From Microcoleus sp. GA_180221_E-2-1-MAG-45_12 (GTDB lineage Bacteria > Cyanobacteriota > Cyanobacteriia > Cyanobacteriales > JAAUUE01), in NCBI GenBank assembly GCA_020692245.1, contig JAIMKT010000008.1:11354-64691 (forward strand): 53,338 nucleotides of DNA. The letters are read 5' to 3'. This document shows positions 1 through 9,538 of the stretch, one piece after another; the stretch's first letter is position 1, and the number at the start of each line of letters is the position of its first letter. The position numbers and the translations under genes are program-made. A model generated the notes under the pieces. The model was given only the letters and a program-made list of their open reading frames with translations, was not told where the DNA came from and did no database searches.

Positions 1-190
1 GCAGGCTATAGCGTCCAATATTTTCGCCCCCCTCCACAGATTCCAACAAAAAACTGTAGGGTTCCCCAGCACAGAGCTTGTACCACGCCGACACCGGAGT
101 TTCTAGGTCTGCCACCCATGACTGATACACTGGCACAAAATTACCTTGGGCTGCCAACTGGGAAAACTGCGAAAAATCGGGGTAAATCAT
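1..190 (-). CDS. trpE: Anthranilate synthase component I, N-terminal part, truncated by window edge
   Basis: Reverse-strand translation MIYPDFSQFSQLAAQGNFVPVYQSWVADLETPVSAWYKLCAGEPYSFLLESVEGGENIGRYS; typical TrpE N-terminus. Not in ORF track because truncated. Confidence 0.85.
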   Translation of the reverse strand, partial: MIYPDFSQFSQLAAQGNFVPVYQSWVADLETPVSAWYKLCAGEPYSFLLESVEGGENIGRYSL

Positions 191-235
191 AGGTTTAGAG
201 AAAAACTAATTTCAGCACCAGTTTATCAGAATTTA

Positions 236-308
236 ACTATCCACTATCCACTAATTACTATCCACTAATTACTATTCACTAATTACTGTTTACTGCTAAC
301 TGTTCACT
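236..308. repeat. Degenerate heptanucleotide tandem repeat (ACTATCC/ACTAATT/ACTGTTN), about 10 units
   Basis: Direct reading: actatcc actatcc actaatt actatcc actaatt actattc actaatt actgttt actgcta actgttc actg. Confidence 0.85.
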
Positions 309-312
309 GAAA

Positions 313-1683
313 TTACTCATTCATGTTTTTATAGGTTGCCACAGCAGAGGGAGAAATACGGTTGAGATAGCGGAAAATCCAATATTTAATAATAGAGTCG
401 AGAATTACTGGAAAAGTAGCAATAAACAAGAAATTAAAATCTCGATTTTCAGCTAGCCCTAAATGAATGAAAGTTCTTTCAATGATAATTTCCCAACCGT
501 GGGGAGAGTGGAACCCCACAAACATATCGGTGAGCAAAATAATAATAAAAGCTTTAGCACTATCACTCAAACCGTAGGCAATATCATCAATAAAGGATTT
601 AAGAATAGTAATTTCTTTTTTACTTCTCAATAGAACAGTGATAAAAGCTGTGATAGAAATCAGATCAGCAAAAATATTTTTGATAGCATTGTTACTCTGA
701 TCTTGATAGTCATCAGCAATTTCCTGCGCTTTCTGGCGGATTTCCTCTTCCTTCTCTGTTGCCGATAGAGCTGGAGACCTACCGATTAGGACTTGAAAGT
801 CTAGATTCCTCGCAAACTTATCTAGTTCTTCTAGGGCTTCTCTTTGGAGATCTTCATTGACAAATACTATCTGTTTATTTTCCGGGACAAAATTGTGCAT
901 TAACGGTGTAATGATTATTGCCTTAGCAAGTTGCTGCGTCAGAATCGGTACTATAACTAGAGTCAGAATAAACTTGACCGAAATAGAAGTTTTAAGTTTT
1001 GAACTACGATATTTACTGACGTATTCCTGTTCTGATCTGGGGTCTAGATCCCGTTGGATTTTGCTAAAAGTACCGAGGATAGTCCGGGGAACTAAGCCAG
1101 TAGAATCGGACATATTATTGCGATCGTTTCTTTTAACATCTTCTAGGAGCTTTGATCGATCTTCCTCTAGGGAACTTAGAGAGTTAAGATCCCGACTTGG
1201 AATGGGTTTTAGAGTTTCTTGGGAAGGAGCCGGACTCAAGGATTTTGCCAATTCATCAATAGCCGATCGAGAGGAGTAGCGATCGAGAATTTCATCAATA
1301 AAATTTAGCTTATTAATAATAATTGATGGCGGTAATTGGGCTTCAGGACTGGGGCGATATTTTTCTGGATGTTTCTCTAGAGCCGGATTAATTCGAGTAA
1401 CTTTTGCTTGTTGGAGTTCTCCCGGATTGAGGAGCGATCGACTAACTCGAAACTCTGCCAATCTTCCTTTTACCAAACCTAGTAACTTATTTAAATCTTC
1501 TTGAAAATACTTAAAAGTATTAAGTCCATAATCAGCAGATTCTAAAGCGACTTTTCGACCATTAAAGTGATCATCCTCCATTTGTTTAATCTTCAAAGCA
1601 GCTTTGTATGCCTCATCAAGAGAACGTTCAGGAGTTTTGAGAAACCATTCGTTGGAGCGATAAAGAAAATCTATAAAACCCAT
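313..1683 (-). CDS. pcxA: Proton extrusion protein PcxA / CemA family
   Basis: 456 aa; hydrophobic C-terminal segments, FVNEDLQREALEELDKFARNLDFQ and HSPHGWEIIIERTFIHLG motifs typical of the CemA/PcxA family. Confidence 0.85.
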   Translation of the reverse strand: MGFIDFLYRSNEWFLKTPERSLDEAYKAALKIKQMEDDHFNGRKVALESADYGLNTFKYFQEDLNKLLGLVKGRLAEFRVSRSLLNPGELQQAKVTRINPALEKHPEKYRPSPEAQLPPSIIINKLNFIDEILDRYSSRSAIDELAKSLSPAPSQETLKPIPSRDLNSLSSLEEDRSKLLEDVKRNDRNNMSDSTGLVPRTILGTFSKIQRDLDPRSEQEYVSKYRSSKLKTSISVKFILTLVIVPILTQQLAKAIIITPLMHNFVPENKQIVFVNEDLQREALEELDKFARNLDFQVLIGRSPALSATEKEEEIRQKAQEIADDYQDQSNNAIKNIFADLISITAFITVLLRSKKEITILKSFIDDIAYGLSDSAKAFIIILLTDMFVGFHSPHGWEIIIERTFIHLGLAENRDFNFLFIATFPVILDSIIKYWIFRYLNRISPSAVATYKNMNE

Positions 1684-1943
1684 GGTGGTAGAAAATAGTT
1701 AATTATCTGGTTAGAGGATGATAGAGAATTAAATTTAGTGCAACTTAAATATTTAGATATTTATAACAGATGTTTATAATGTAGATATTAACTAAAGTTT
1801 TTATCTAGAATTCTCAACTTTATCTGGCAACCCAAATTGTGAATCTACACTACACTATTAATCTCAGGTATTTAGCATATTAACTTACAGTTTAAAAAAT
1901 AGTTCAAAAATAGTTCAAGAAATAGTAGGGAAACCTAGAAAAT

Positions 1944-4244
1944 ATGATTTCAACTTGGATCAATGGGACAACCCGTAGCGGCAAGACGACTCGCTTGGTG
2001 GCAGGCTACTGCCAATGGGTAGAAACTCCCCCTAAGCCCCGGTTTTCTGGTGGAGGGTTTGGGCTTTCTCATCCGCCAGTTTTGGTGTTGGCTGCTAACG
2101 ATGATAGCAAACGGGAGCTAAATGAGCAGTTGACGATCGCCACTCAGGGAAAATATCCTGTCACCATTAAAAGCCCTCTTGGTTTTTTTCAGGAGGAAGT
2201 ATTATTATTTTTTCCACTATTAATCCAATCTTGGGCTGAATCTCAGCAATTACCCCAAACCCCGCCTCCTCTATTTCCCTTAAAGCTCCACCCCGAAACT
2301 GAACAGGAAATGGCAACTCGTCTCTGGCAAAACCGCCTCACGCCCTCCGTCCTTCAGCAGGCAGGAACTGGAGAATATCAGCTAGTCCGGCGCATTTTAG
2401 ATTTAATGATGTTGGCGGGTTTAAGTGGGGTGAGTTTAGAAGATATTCCGGTGATGCTACATCAGGGCTTAGCGGGGGAAGAAGACCCAGCTTTGTATCC
2501 CCTCTATGGTGAACTTTTGCAGGCATGGTATGACTGGTGCTGGCAACGGGGTTTTTTGACCTACGGAATTATTACCCAACTCTACTGGCGGTATCTGCTA
2601 CCCCACCCAGATTACCAAAGGAATTTGCTGCAACGAACGGCGGCGGTGTTTGCGGATGATGTGGATGATTATCCGGCGATCGCCTGTGATTTATTAGAAC
2701 TGCTCCTCGATCGAGGGGTACAGGGCATGTTTACCTATAACCCTAATGGCAAGGTACGACTGGGCTTAAATGCTGATCCAGATTATCTACTGGGCTTGGC
2801 TTCTCGCTGTCGGGTGGAAAATTTAACCGGGCTGGTCTTGGGAGAAAGTGGGGATAATTCTGGCAATATTGCCGAGACGATGGTGGATTTGGTGAGTAAT
2901 CCAGTGTTTCTGCCCGTGCTGCCGCCCAATCTCCGGGGCATCCAAACGGTGGCTCGATCGCAAATGCTCCGTCAGACAGCAACCACAATTATTGATCTGG
3001 TGCGTTCGGGAGTAGAACCGAGGGAAATTGCCGTCATTGCTCCGGGTTTAGATGCGATCGCCCGCTACACGCTCACAGAAATCCTCACGGCTCAAGGCAT
3101 TGGGGTCTATGGTCTGAATACCCAAAATCCTCTCAACAGTATGGCGATCATCCGGGGTTTGTTGACTTTGTTAGCTTTGGTATATCCGGGGCTAGGGAGA
3201 TTAATCACGGGGCAACGGGTAGCCGAAATGTTAGTTATCCTCAGTGGTAGATCACCTCAATTACCCAATCAATCACCCTCTCAATCTGCCAACGCTTCCG
3301 AAAAATCTCTCGATCAATTCTCAACCAGAGAAACCTACGATATCGATCCTGTCCGGGCTGGTTTATTAGTTGATCATTGCTTTGTGCCGGATCCAGAATT
3401 GCCGCAATTATTGCCAGAATCGAGCTTTCCCCGTTGGGATCGACTGGGAGCCAAAGCTACGGCTGCCTATGGAGAAATTCGTCAATGGATCGAAGAGCAA
3501 CGCCTCCAACAACAACAGAGGTTAGCTTTTAGTGCGATCGCTGTCCTCGATCGAGCCATGCAAAAATTTCTATTTCCCCGCCGCCATCTCAACTATGAGC
3601 AACTATCTGGATTGCGGGCTTTGATGGAAACTGCCCAACACTACTGGGAAGTAGACCAACGGGTACGCCAAAATCAATCCCAAAATCAATTCCAGCATCA
3701 ATCTTCTAATCCCTATCAACGCCCCAAACCCGGCTACGCCGACACGATCGCCCAATTTATCCAGATGCTAGACCTCGGTACTGTCACCGCCAATCCCTAT
3801 CCTGTCCAACGTTTCACCCCCCAAACTGTTAATAGTGTCACCCTTGCCAACATTTTCCAATATCGCCAAGACCGCAGTTTTCATCCCTACCATTTTTGGC
3901 TCGATGTGGGTTCGTCTTTCTGGCTGAGTGGCGGGGCGGCGACTCTCTATGCTGCCCCTATTTTCCTCAAGGGCTGGCGGGGACAACCTTGGACGGTGGA
4001 AAATGATTATGATGCGGATGATCAAAGGCTAAAACGGATTATTCACGACCTCCTCGGCAGGGTGGGGAAGCAACTTTATCTCTGTCATAGTGACCTTGCA
4101 GCGAATGGACAGGAACAAACAGGCCCTTTGTTAGCAGTGGTTAATGCGGCGCTGGCGATCGACACTTTTCCCGAAGACGATCCAGAAAATACTCAGGCTC
4201 CCAACACTGTCCCAAAAGTTACCCCAGAATTGTATCCAAGATAA
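1944..4244 (+). CDS. P-loop NTPase, AddB/UvrD-like helicase-related protein
   Basis: 766 aa; N-terminal Walker A-like GTTRSGKTT, internal AVFADDVDDY (Walker B-like), REIAVIAPGLDAIARYTLTEILTAQGIGVYG helicase-like segment. Confidence 0.55.
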   Translation: MISTWINGTTRSGKTTRLVAGYCQWVETPPKPRFSGGGFGLSHPPVLVLAANDDSKRELNEQLTIATQGKYPVTIKSPLGFFQEEVLLFFPLLIQSWAESQQLPQTPPPLFPLKLHPETEQEMATRLWQNRLTPSVLQQAGTGEYQLVRRILDLMMLAGLSGVSLEDIPVMLHQGLAGEEDPALYPLYGELLQAWYDWCWQRGFLTYGIITQLYWRYLLPHPDYQRNLLQRTAAVFADDVDDYPAIACDLLELLLDRGVQGMFTYNPNGKVRLGLNADPDYLLGLASRCRVENLTGLVLGESGDNSGNIAETMVDLVSNPVFLPVLPPNLRGIQTVARSQMLRQTATTIIDLVRSGVEPREIAVIAPGLDAIARYTLTEILTAQGIGVYGLNTQNPLNSMAIIRGLLTLLALVYPGLGRLITGQRVAEMLVILSGRSPQLPNQSPSQSANASEKSLDQFSTRETYDIDPVRAGLLVDHCFVPDPELPQLLPESSFPRWDRLGAKATAAYGEIRQWIEEQRLQQQQRLAFSAIAVLDRAMQKFLFPRRHLNYEQLSGLRALMETAQHYWEVDQRVRQNQSQNQFQHQSSNPYQRPKPGYADTIAQFIQMLDLGTVTANPYPVQRFTPQTVNSVTLANIFQYRQDRSFHPYHFWLDVGSSFWLSGGAATLYAAPIFLKGWRGQPWTVENDYDADDQRLKRIIHDLLGRVGKQLYLCHSDLAANGQEQTGPLLAVVNAALAIDTFPEDDPENTQAPNTVPKVTPELYPR

Positions 4245-4281
4245 TTGTTAGAATTAATTTTAACAATATCCCCAAGACTTT

Positions 4282-4302
4282 ATTTCGGCTCCGCTCAGTA
4301 AC
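4282..4302. repeat. Short palindromic element with TCGGCTCCGCTC core
   Basis: atttcggctccgctcagtaac directly upstream of the 4304 ATG; core matches the consensus TCGRCNNSGCTC also found at 37142-37165 and 37208-37231. Confidence 0.4.
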
Positions 4303-4303
4303 C

Positions 4304-4618
4304 ATGGAAAATAATCTCGATAATCTCGATCAACCCTGTATTTTTGTTTGTCAACATACCTCCTGCTTAGTAGCGGGAGCAGAGGCGGTATTGGCAGCTT
4401 TTGGAGAAGAAGTGGCGGGCTATAAAGTTGTGGGGTGTGAATGTCTAGGGCAATGTAGTACTAGTCCCACGGTGCGAGTCACGCCAGAGGAGATTTGGTA
4501 TTATCGAGTCCAACCAGAGGATGTCCCGTTAATCATTGAACAACATCTCAAAGGCGGCACACCAGTAGAAGCCAAAATGAACCCCCGTATCCATCTCCGC
4601 TTTCATTACGGCGGCTAG
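4304..4618 (+). CDS. (2Fe-2S) thioredoxin-like ferredoxin domain protein
   Basis: 104 aa with CQHTSC...GCECLGQCSTSPTVRV cysteine pattern of thioredoxin-like [2Fe-2S] ferredoxins. Confidence 0.8.
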   Translation: MENNLDNLDQPCIFVCQHTSCLVAGAEAVLAAFGEEVAGYKVVGCECLGQCSTSPTVRVTPEEIWYYRVQPEDVPLIIEQHLKGGTPVEAKMNPRIHLRFHYGG

Positions 4619-4658
4619 ATTAAATGGTCGATCGAGCTTGTTAAATCAATCTTTTTAA

Positions 4659-4950
4659 TTAGGGGTTCTCTCTTTCATTTAATTTTAGAACTTGCCAAAT
4701 ATCAGAGAAATCATCTGTCCAAACCTTAGATTTAGAAGTAGATTTTGTTGATAGGTTTTGCCATGGAAAATCAGTAATTAAAGAGCCTAAAGATTCTTGA
4801 TTTCTAGCTATAATTACCCAATGGGAGGCGGTTTTTCCCTGTTCTTTTTCTGGGGCTGTGATTGCTCGATCGACCTGACTATAGCTAATTAAATCTAACT
4901 CCTGAGCTAACTTTGCTAGAACTGGTTCGAGGTTAATAAATCGATGTCGT
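4659..4950 (-). pseudogene. C-terminal remnant of a spermidine synthase-like (MFS/SpeE-fusion type) protein
   Basis: Reverse translation [95 protein letters not shown], without an N-terminal portion. Confidence 0.5.
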
Positions 4951-5166
4951 CCTTATATTTGTCATCTGAAAGAATCCCCTCGTTCTACAGAAAGACATAG
5001 TGATTTCTGGATTGGGACTTAGGTCACTTTTTGGGTGGAGTCGATGGATATTTTTTCTGAACTGGTGGAGGCTTTGCTGAGTCTGAAGCCTCAAAATGTT
5101 GTTACTGTCTCCCATATTCCTGAAAAGTGCTGTAATAACCACGGCTTAAAACTCTCTAGAATTATT

Positions 5167-6261
5167 CTAAGAAACAGCTAAATTTTCATTTAAAACTTCA
5201 GTAATTAACCCCGAAGAAACTTGATCTGTCACTGTTGCTGCCCCAATTTCTGTGGGTAAAACAAATCTCACTCTACCGTCTTTAACCTTTTTATCAGTTT
5301 TCAAAAGTTCTACAATATCTTCGGCAACTAAACCCGCAGGAATTGTGATCGGTAAGTTGATTTTTTTAATTAGTTCTAATTGCCGATACTGGGAAGAATT
5401 TTGCCAGAGACCGAGTTTTGTAGCGATCGCTCCTGCTGCTGCCATACCGATCGCCACCGCTTCTCCATGGTTAACTACCCGATATTTCGTTAAACTCTCC
5501 ACCGCATGACCGATGGTATGACCATAGTTCAGGATCGCCCGTAATCCTGATTCCTTCTCGTCCTTGCTTACTACTTCTGCCTTTGCCTGACAGGAACGAA
5601 CGATAATAGTTTGCAATACTTCCAAGGACAGGGACTCCAACTTTTGCAAGCTTTCGAGGTCATAAAATAGCTCCTCATCCCAGATCACCCCGTACTTGAT
5701 CACCTCTGCCATGGCTGATCTGAATTCCCGCTTCGGGAGGCTATGCAATACTTCTGGGTCGATCAACACTAGCCGAGGTTGGTGAAAGGCGCCGATTAAA
5801 TTTTTCCCTTGGGGATGGTTGACTCCGGTCTTGCCGCCGATCGAGGCATCTACCATAGCTAGGAGCGTAGTCGGCACTTGGACAAAATTTATGCCCCGCA
5901 GCCAAGTGGCCGCCGCAAACCCCGCCATATCTCCCACCACTCCGCCACCAAGGGCAAGGATGGTTGAGGAGCGCTCTAGTTTCTGCTCAAGGGCTGTGCT
6001 GTAAACCTTTTGGATAGAATTGAGGTTTTTGTAGCGTTCTCCGGCGGGCAGCAGACAGCTATGGGTAATAAACCCGGCTTGGTGGAGGGAGTTGATCACT
6101 CGCTGACCGTAGAGTTGAAAAATCTTGGGATTAGAGACAACAAGAACTTTCTGCCCCAAGGAGAGTTGACTCAGGCGATTACCAACTTGGTCGAGGATTT
6201 GGGGAGCGATCGCAATATCATAACTCTGGGCAGGAATTTCTACTTTAATAACAACTTCCAT
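5167..6261 (-). CDS. aroB: 3-dehydroquinate synthase
   Basis: 364 aa; [46 protein letters not shown] hallmark. Confidence 0.97.
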   Translation of the reverse strand: MEVVIKVEIPAQSYDIAIAPQILDQVGNRLSQLSLGQKVLVVSNPKIFQLYGQRVINSLHQAGFITHSCLLPAGERYKNLNSIQKVYSTALEQKLERSSTILALGGGVVGDMAGFAAATWLRGINFVQVPTTLLAMVDASIGGKTGVNHPQGKNLIGAFHQPRLVLIDPEVLHSLPKREFRSAMAEVIKYGVIWDEELFYDLESLQKLESLSLEVLQTIIVRSCQAKAEVVSKDEKESGLRAILNYGHTIGHAVESLTKYRVVNHGEAVAIGMAAAGAIATKLGLWQNSSQYRQLELIKKINLPITIPAGLVAEDIVELLKTDKKVKDGRVRFVLPTEIGAATVTDQVSSGLITEVLNENLAVS

Positions 6262-6371
6262 AATTTTTCTCAGCTTCTCCAGACTTCTCTAAAATTCTCT
6301 GTACCTTGGTGTGCTTTAATAGTCTAAGATAATTTCTTAGTAAAAAATCATATTAATTACGGTCAATAATT

Positions 6372-6473
6372 ATGGAACTTTCTGGAGCGATCGCCTACTT
6401 TGGTTTTCTTGGTGCTGCCACTGGGGTAGCCTTAGTATTATTATTTGGCTTGAGAGCAATTAAATTAATCTAG
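6372..6473 (+). CDS. petL: Cytochrome b6-f complex subunit PetL (33 aa)
   Basis: ATG ORF MELSGAIAYFGFLGAATGVALVLLFGLRAIKLI*, single TM with LLFGLRAIKLI tail typical of cyanobacterial PetL; absent from the ORF track because of length. Confidence 0.8.
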   Translation: MELSGAIAYFGFLGAATGVALVLLFGLRAIKLI

Positions 6474-6495
6474 TTTAAGTTTAGATAAATTGTTT

Positions 6496-7407
6496 TTAGG
6501 AATGTTTTTGGAGCCATTTATTTAGAAGAGGATTTACTAATTCTGGAGCCTCATCTTGGGGGCAGTGACCAACTCCCGGTAGGGGAATAAACTCTTCTAC
6601 GGCGGGATAATTGGCGAGGCTTCTGCCCTGCTCGATCGGCTCCCACGGATCCCCAGTTCCCCAGAGGATAATTACCGGACAGGTAATCTGGGGTAATAAA
6701 TCTTCTGCCAACGGGCCTTGGGAATAGGAAATAAACGCTAAAAAGACATCGGCGGCTCCTTCAGTTTGGGAAGGTTGATAGAGAATTTCTACTAGTTCAT
6801 CAGTGACAGCCGCCAGATTTTTGTAGGCTTGGAGTAGGACTTTTTTGATGACTTTGGGGTTAGCTAATCGGGAAAAGAAAAAGTAACCCAAGGGCTTTTT
6901 GTTGAGAATATTTTGTAAAATTGGGGCGGAGTAACGGCGATACCAAGGTAATTGCAGACGGCGACGATCGTGCAACAACCGGAGGGAACAGTCGAGCATG
7001 GCTATCCCCAGCACCAGAGATGGATTCATTACCGTTGCTTGCAGGGCGACAATGCAGCCGATCGAGTTCCCCACCAAAAAAGCTGGAGATCGAGCTACTT
7101 CCTGACAAAAATCAATAATTTGCGCTGCCCACGTTTCAAAGGTATAGGTAACTTCTGCTCCCGGTGTCGGTTTTGCAGACAAGCCAAAGCCCAAGAGGTC
7201 GATCGCATAAACTCGATGCTCTGCTGCTAACTCCCCAATATTTTTGCGCCAATGGTCGCTAGAGGCTCCAAAACCATGAATTAAAATTACAGCTTTTCCC
7301 TCGGTTCCCGCAGTTTGGTAGCGAATCGAAAAACCCCGCCATGTCCAATAGTTAGTAATCACCGAATTTGAGTCTAAATCTGTTGTCATTTTTCTAATAT
7401 TTCTCAA
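6496..7407 (-). CDS. Alpha/beta hydrolase
   Basis: 303 aa; HGFGASSDHWRKN, GNSIGCIVALQ nucleophile elbow, GVGHCPQDEAPE. Confidence 0.9.
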   Translation of the reverse strand: MRNIRKMTTDLDSNSVITNYWTWRGFSIRYQTAGTEGKAVILIHGFGASSDHWRKNIGELAAEHRVYAIDLLGFGLSAKPTPGAEVTYTFETWAAQIIDFCQEVARSPAFLVGNSIGCIVALQATVMNPSLVLGIAMLDCSLRLLHDRRRLQLPWYRRYSAPILQNILNKKPLGYFFFSRLANPKVIKKVLLQAYKNLAAVTDELVEILYQPSQTEGAADVFLAFISYSQGPLAEDLLPQITCPVIILWGTGDPWEPIEQGRSLANYPAVEEFIPLPGVGHCPQDEAPELVNPLLNKWLQKHS

Positions 7408-7441
7408 GTTTTCTAATAATTAATCTAGTGACTAATTGTGA

Positions 7442-8434
7442 TTACTGCCACAAACAGGCAAGGGGAAATATTAGATATTCCATAAAAAATAGCTTCCAAA
7501 TAAACTGATAAAATCGAGCGATCGAGTCCTGACTTTCTAAATCTACATCCCATCCCTGCCACCATAATAAACCTAGAGCCACACTATGACTGATGATTAA
7601 AAAAGGAAGATTTACTTGCGGTAGCCATAGCCAACCCGCCCCGATCATCCCTAGATAAGCCACGGTCAAAATTCCCCGACACAGATTAAATACGGCTTGT
7701 TTGCCCAACTTAATCGTAAAGGTACTAATATTATATTGTTTATCTCCTTCTAAATCGGGAATATCTTTACCCAAGGCGATGGCGATCGTAAACACTAAAA
7801 TAAACCAAGTAATTGCCCAAACTGTGGTAGGAACTTGCCAATTATCTCTAGGAAATAAAGTATCTTGAAAGTGGAAAAATAAGCCTAGGTTAATCACTAA
7901 ACCCCGGACGGTGAGAATACACAAAGCTGCAAATAGGGGTAGTCTTTTTAATCTTATAGGGGGTAAAGAATAGCAAGTGCCAATTAACACGCTAGTTGCT
8001 ACCATTAATAACAAAAACTTTCCTAGAATCGAGGCTAAAACTAAAGCTAAGATTCCACAAACTATTACAATGATTCTCCCAGTTTGGACAGAAAAATCTC
8101 CCGATGCTAGGGGTAATTGTGGCTTATTAATTTTATCAATTTCAATATCTTCCAATTGATTTAAACCAACAATGTAGATATTTCCAGCAAGGCAAGCTAA
8201 CCAAGTTCCCAAAATTTGATTAGTGTATAAACTCCAGTTTTCTCCGAAGTATTGCTGTATTGACAAGGAAATATTGAAACCACTAGGTAGCTGTCCAGAG
8301 AGAGAAATCAAAAACAAAGCTAATACGCTTAAGGTTGTACCAATTACTGTGTGGGGGCGGGAGAATCGCCAAAAATAGAGGGCGAAGTTACCAAATTTAC
8401 TAGCGAAATTATCTGAGATATTAACTTGACTCAT
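7442..8434 (-). CDS. Homogentisate phytyltransferase (UbiA family)
   Basis: 330 aa; FSRPHTVIGTTLSV, NQLEDIEIDKINKP, KDIPDLEGDKQYNISTFTIKLG motifs. Confidence 0.92.
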   Translation of the reverse strand: MSQVNISDNFASKFGNFALYFWRFSRPHTVIGTTLSVLALFLISLSGQLPSGFNISLSIQQYFGENWSLYTNQILGTWLACLAGNIYIVGLNQLEDIEIDKINKPQLPLASGDFSVQTGRIIVIVCGILALVLASILGKFLLLMVATSVLIGTCYSLPPIRLKRLPLFAALCILTVRGLVINLGLFFHFQDTLFPRDNWQVPTTVWAITWFILVFTIAIALGKDIPDLEGDKQYNISTFTIKLGKQAVFNLCRGILTVAYLGMIGAGWLWLPQVNLPFLIISHSVALGLLWWQGWDVDLESQDSIARFYQFIWKLFFMEYLIFPLACLWQ

Positions 8435-8548
8435 GAATAATCAAAAAACCTTTTTTAGTAATTAACTTGTGTAACTTGTAATTGAGTTTTAGCTAGAGTT
8501 TTTAACCAGAATTTGTAGCTAGAATTTGCAGCTAAATTTAATAACTTA

Positions 8549-9394
8549 TTAACTCTTTGTACCACACAATAAGCCGTAGCGAATTAAGCTCCGTTGATAG
8601 CCACTCCGCATTAAAGGTAATACTAAAGCTCCCTCGATCGTCTCCCAGTTACTTTTTAGCAATCCCCCTAGGGCTTCCCAAGAAAATGCCGAAGCGATAA
8701 CCGCATCCCAAAACGGAGCTACAGCACTAGACCAATCTGCCGTGCGAATCTGCTGGAAGTTAAGCTCTTGGGCGAGGTTTTCATAGTCATCGATCGAGAC
8801 TACCGGAGGCAAACAATAAACTCGGTAAATTTCCGCTAAATGGCGTTGCTCTTGGGGCGTTAATTCCCCCGTGGCTGGGGTTGGGGGACGATGACACCAA
8901 GTTGCCATCAGCAGCAATCCTCCCGGTTTCAGGACTCGGTACGCCTCTTGGAGAAATTGCTTTTTATCAGGAAAATGTTCGGCACTCTCCAAAGACCACA
9001 CCAAATCAAAGCTCTGGTCAGCAAAGGGCATGGCTAAGGCATCAGCGACTAAAAAACTGGTGCGATCGCTCAACCCCTGACTTGCGGCTCGAACTTCTGC
9101 CCGGTTCGCCTGCACAGGACTAAGGGTGATACCTGTCACTTGAGCATGATATTTTTCTGCCAAATACAGGGAACTGCCCCCGATCCCGCATCCCACATCC
9201 AGAATTTGCCCCAGTTGCCCTACTTTCCCCCAAGCGAGTAACTCCTCGATCAGGTCTATCTGGGCTTGACGGCGTTCTTTGCGTTCTCGTCCAGTAGCCC
9301 CATAGTAGCCGTGGTGGAGATGTTCCCCCCAAATTTCTTCCCATAAGCCAGAGGAATTGTCATAAAATTGCTGAATGCGTTGATTAAGAGACAT
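8549..9394 (-). CDS. Tocopherol-type methyltransferase (gamma-TMT-like, SAM-dependent)
   Basis: 281 aa; FYDNSSGLWEEIWGEHLHHGYYG and ILDVGCGIGGSSLYLAEKY resemble gamma-tocopherol methyltransferases. Confidence 0.82.
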   Translation of the reverse strand: MSLNQRIQQFYDNSSGLWEEIWGEHLHHGYYGATGRERKERRQAQIDLIEELLAWGKVGQLGQILDVGCGIGGSSLYLAEKYHAQVTGITLSPVQANRAEVRAASQGLSDRTSFLVADALAMPFADQSFDLVWSLESAEHFPDKKQFLQEAYRVLKPGGLLLMATWCHRPPTPATGELTPQEQRHLAEIYRVYCLPPVVSIDDYENLAQELNFQQIRTADWSSAVAPFWDAVIASAFSWEALGGLLKSNWETIEGALVLPLMRSGYQRSLIRYGLLCGTKS

Positions 9395-9538
9395 AGGGAA
9401 GATTAAAAATTAGCTACTGGTGCATTCTAACATTATCTCTAGGGGCGAACTTTTGACAGCCAACAGGTACAAGCAAAGAGGGCGCAAAGCCTTGTACCCC
9501 TGCGAATATTTTTATTGATATTTTGGAAAATAGGTTTT

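Noticed and set aside
4933-5142. 69-aa minus-strand ORF and a 50+ codon plus-strand open frame in the same gap
   Set aside because: No recognisable motif, no RBS, region appears degenerate; treated as part of the remnant locus.
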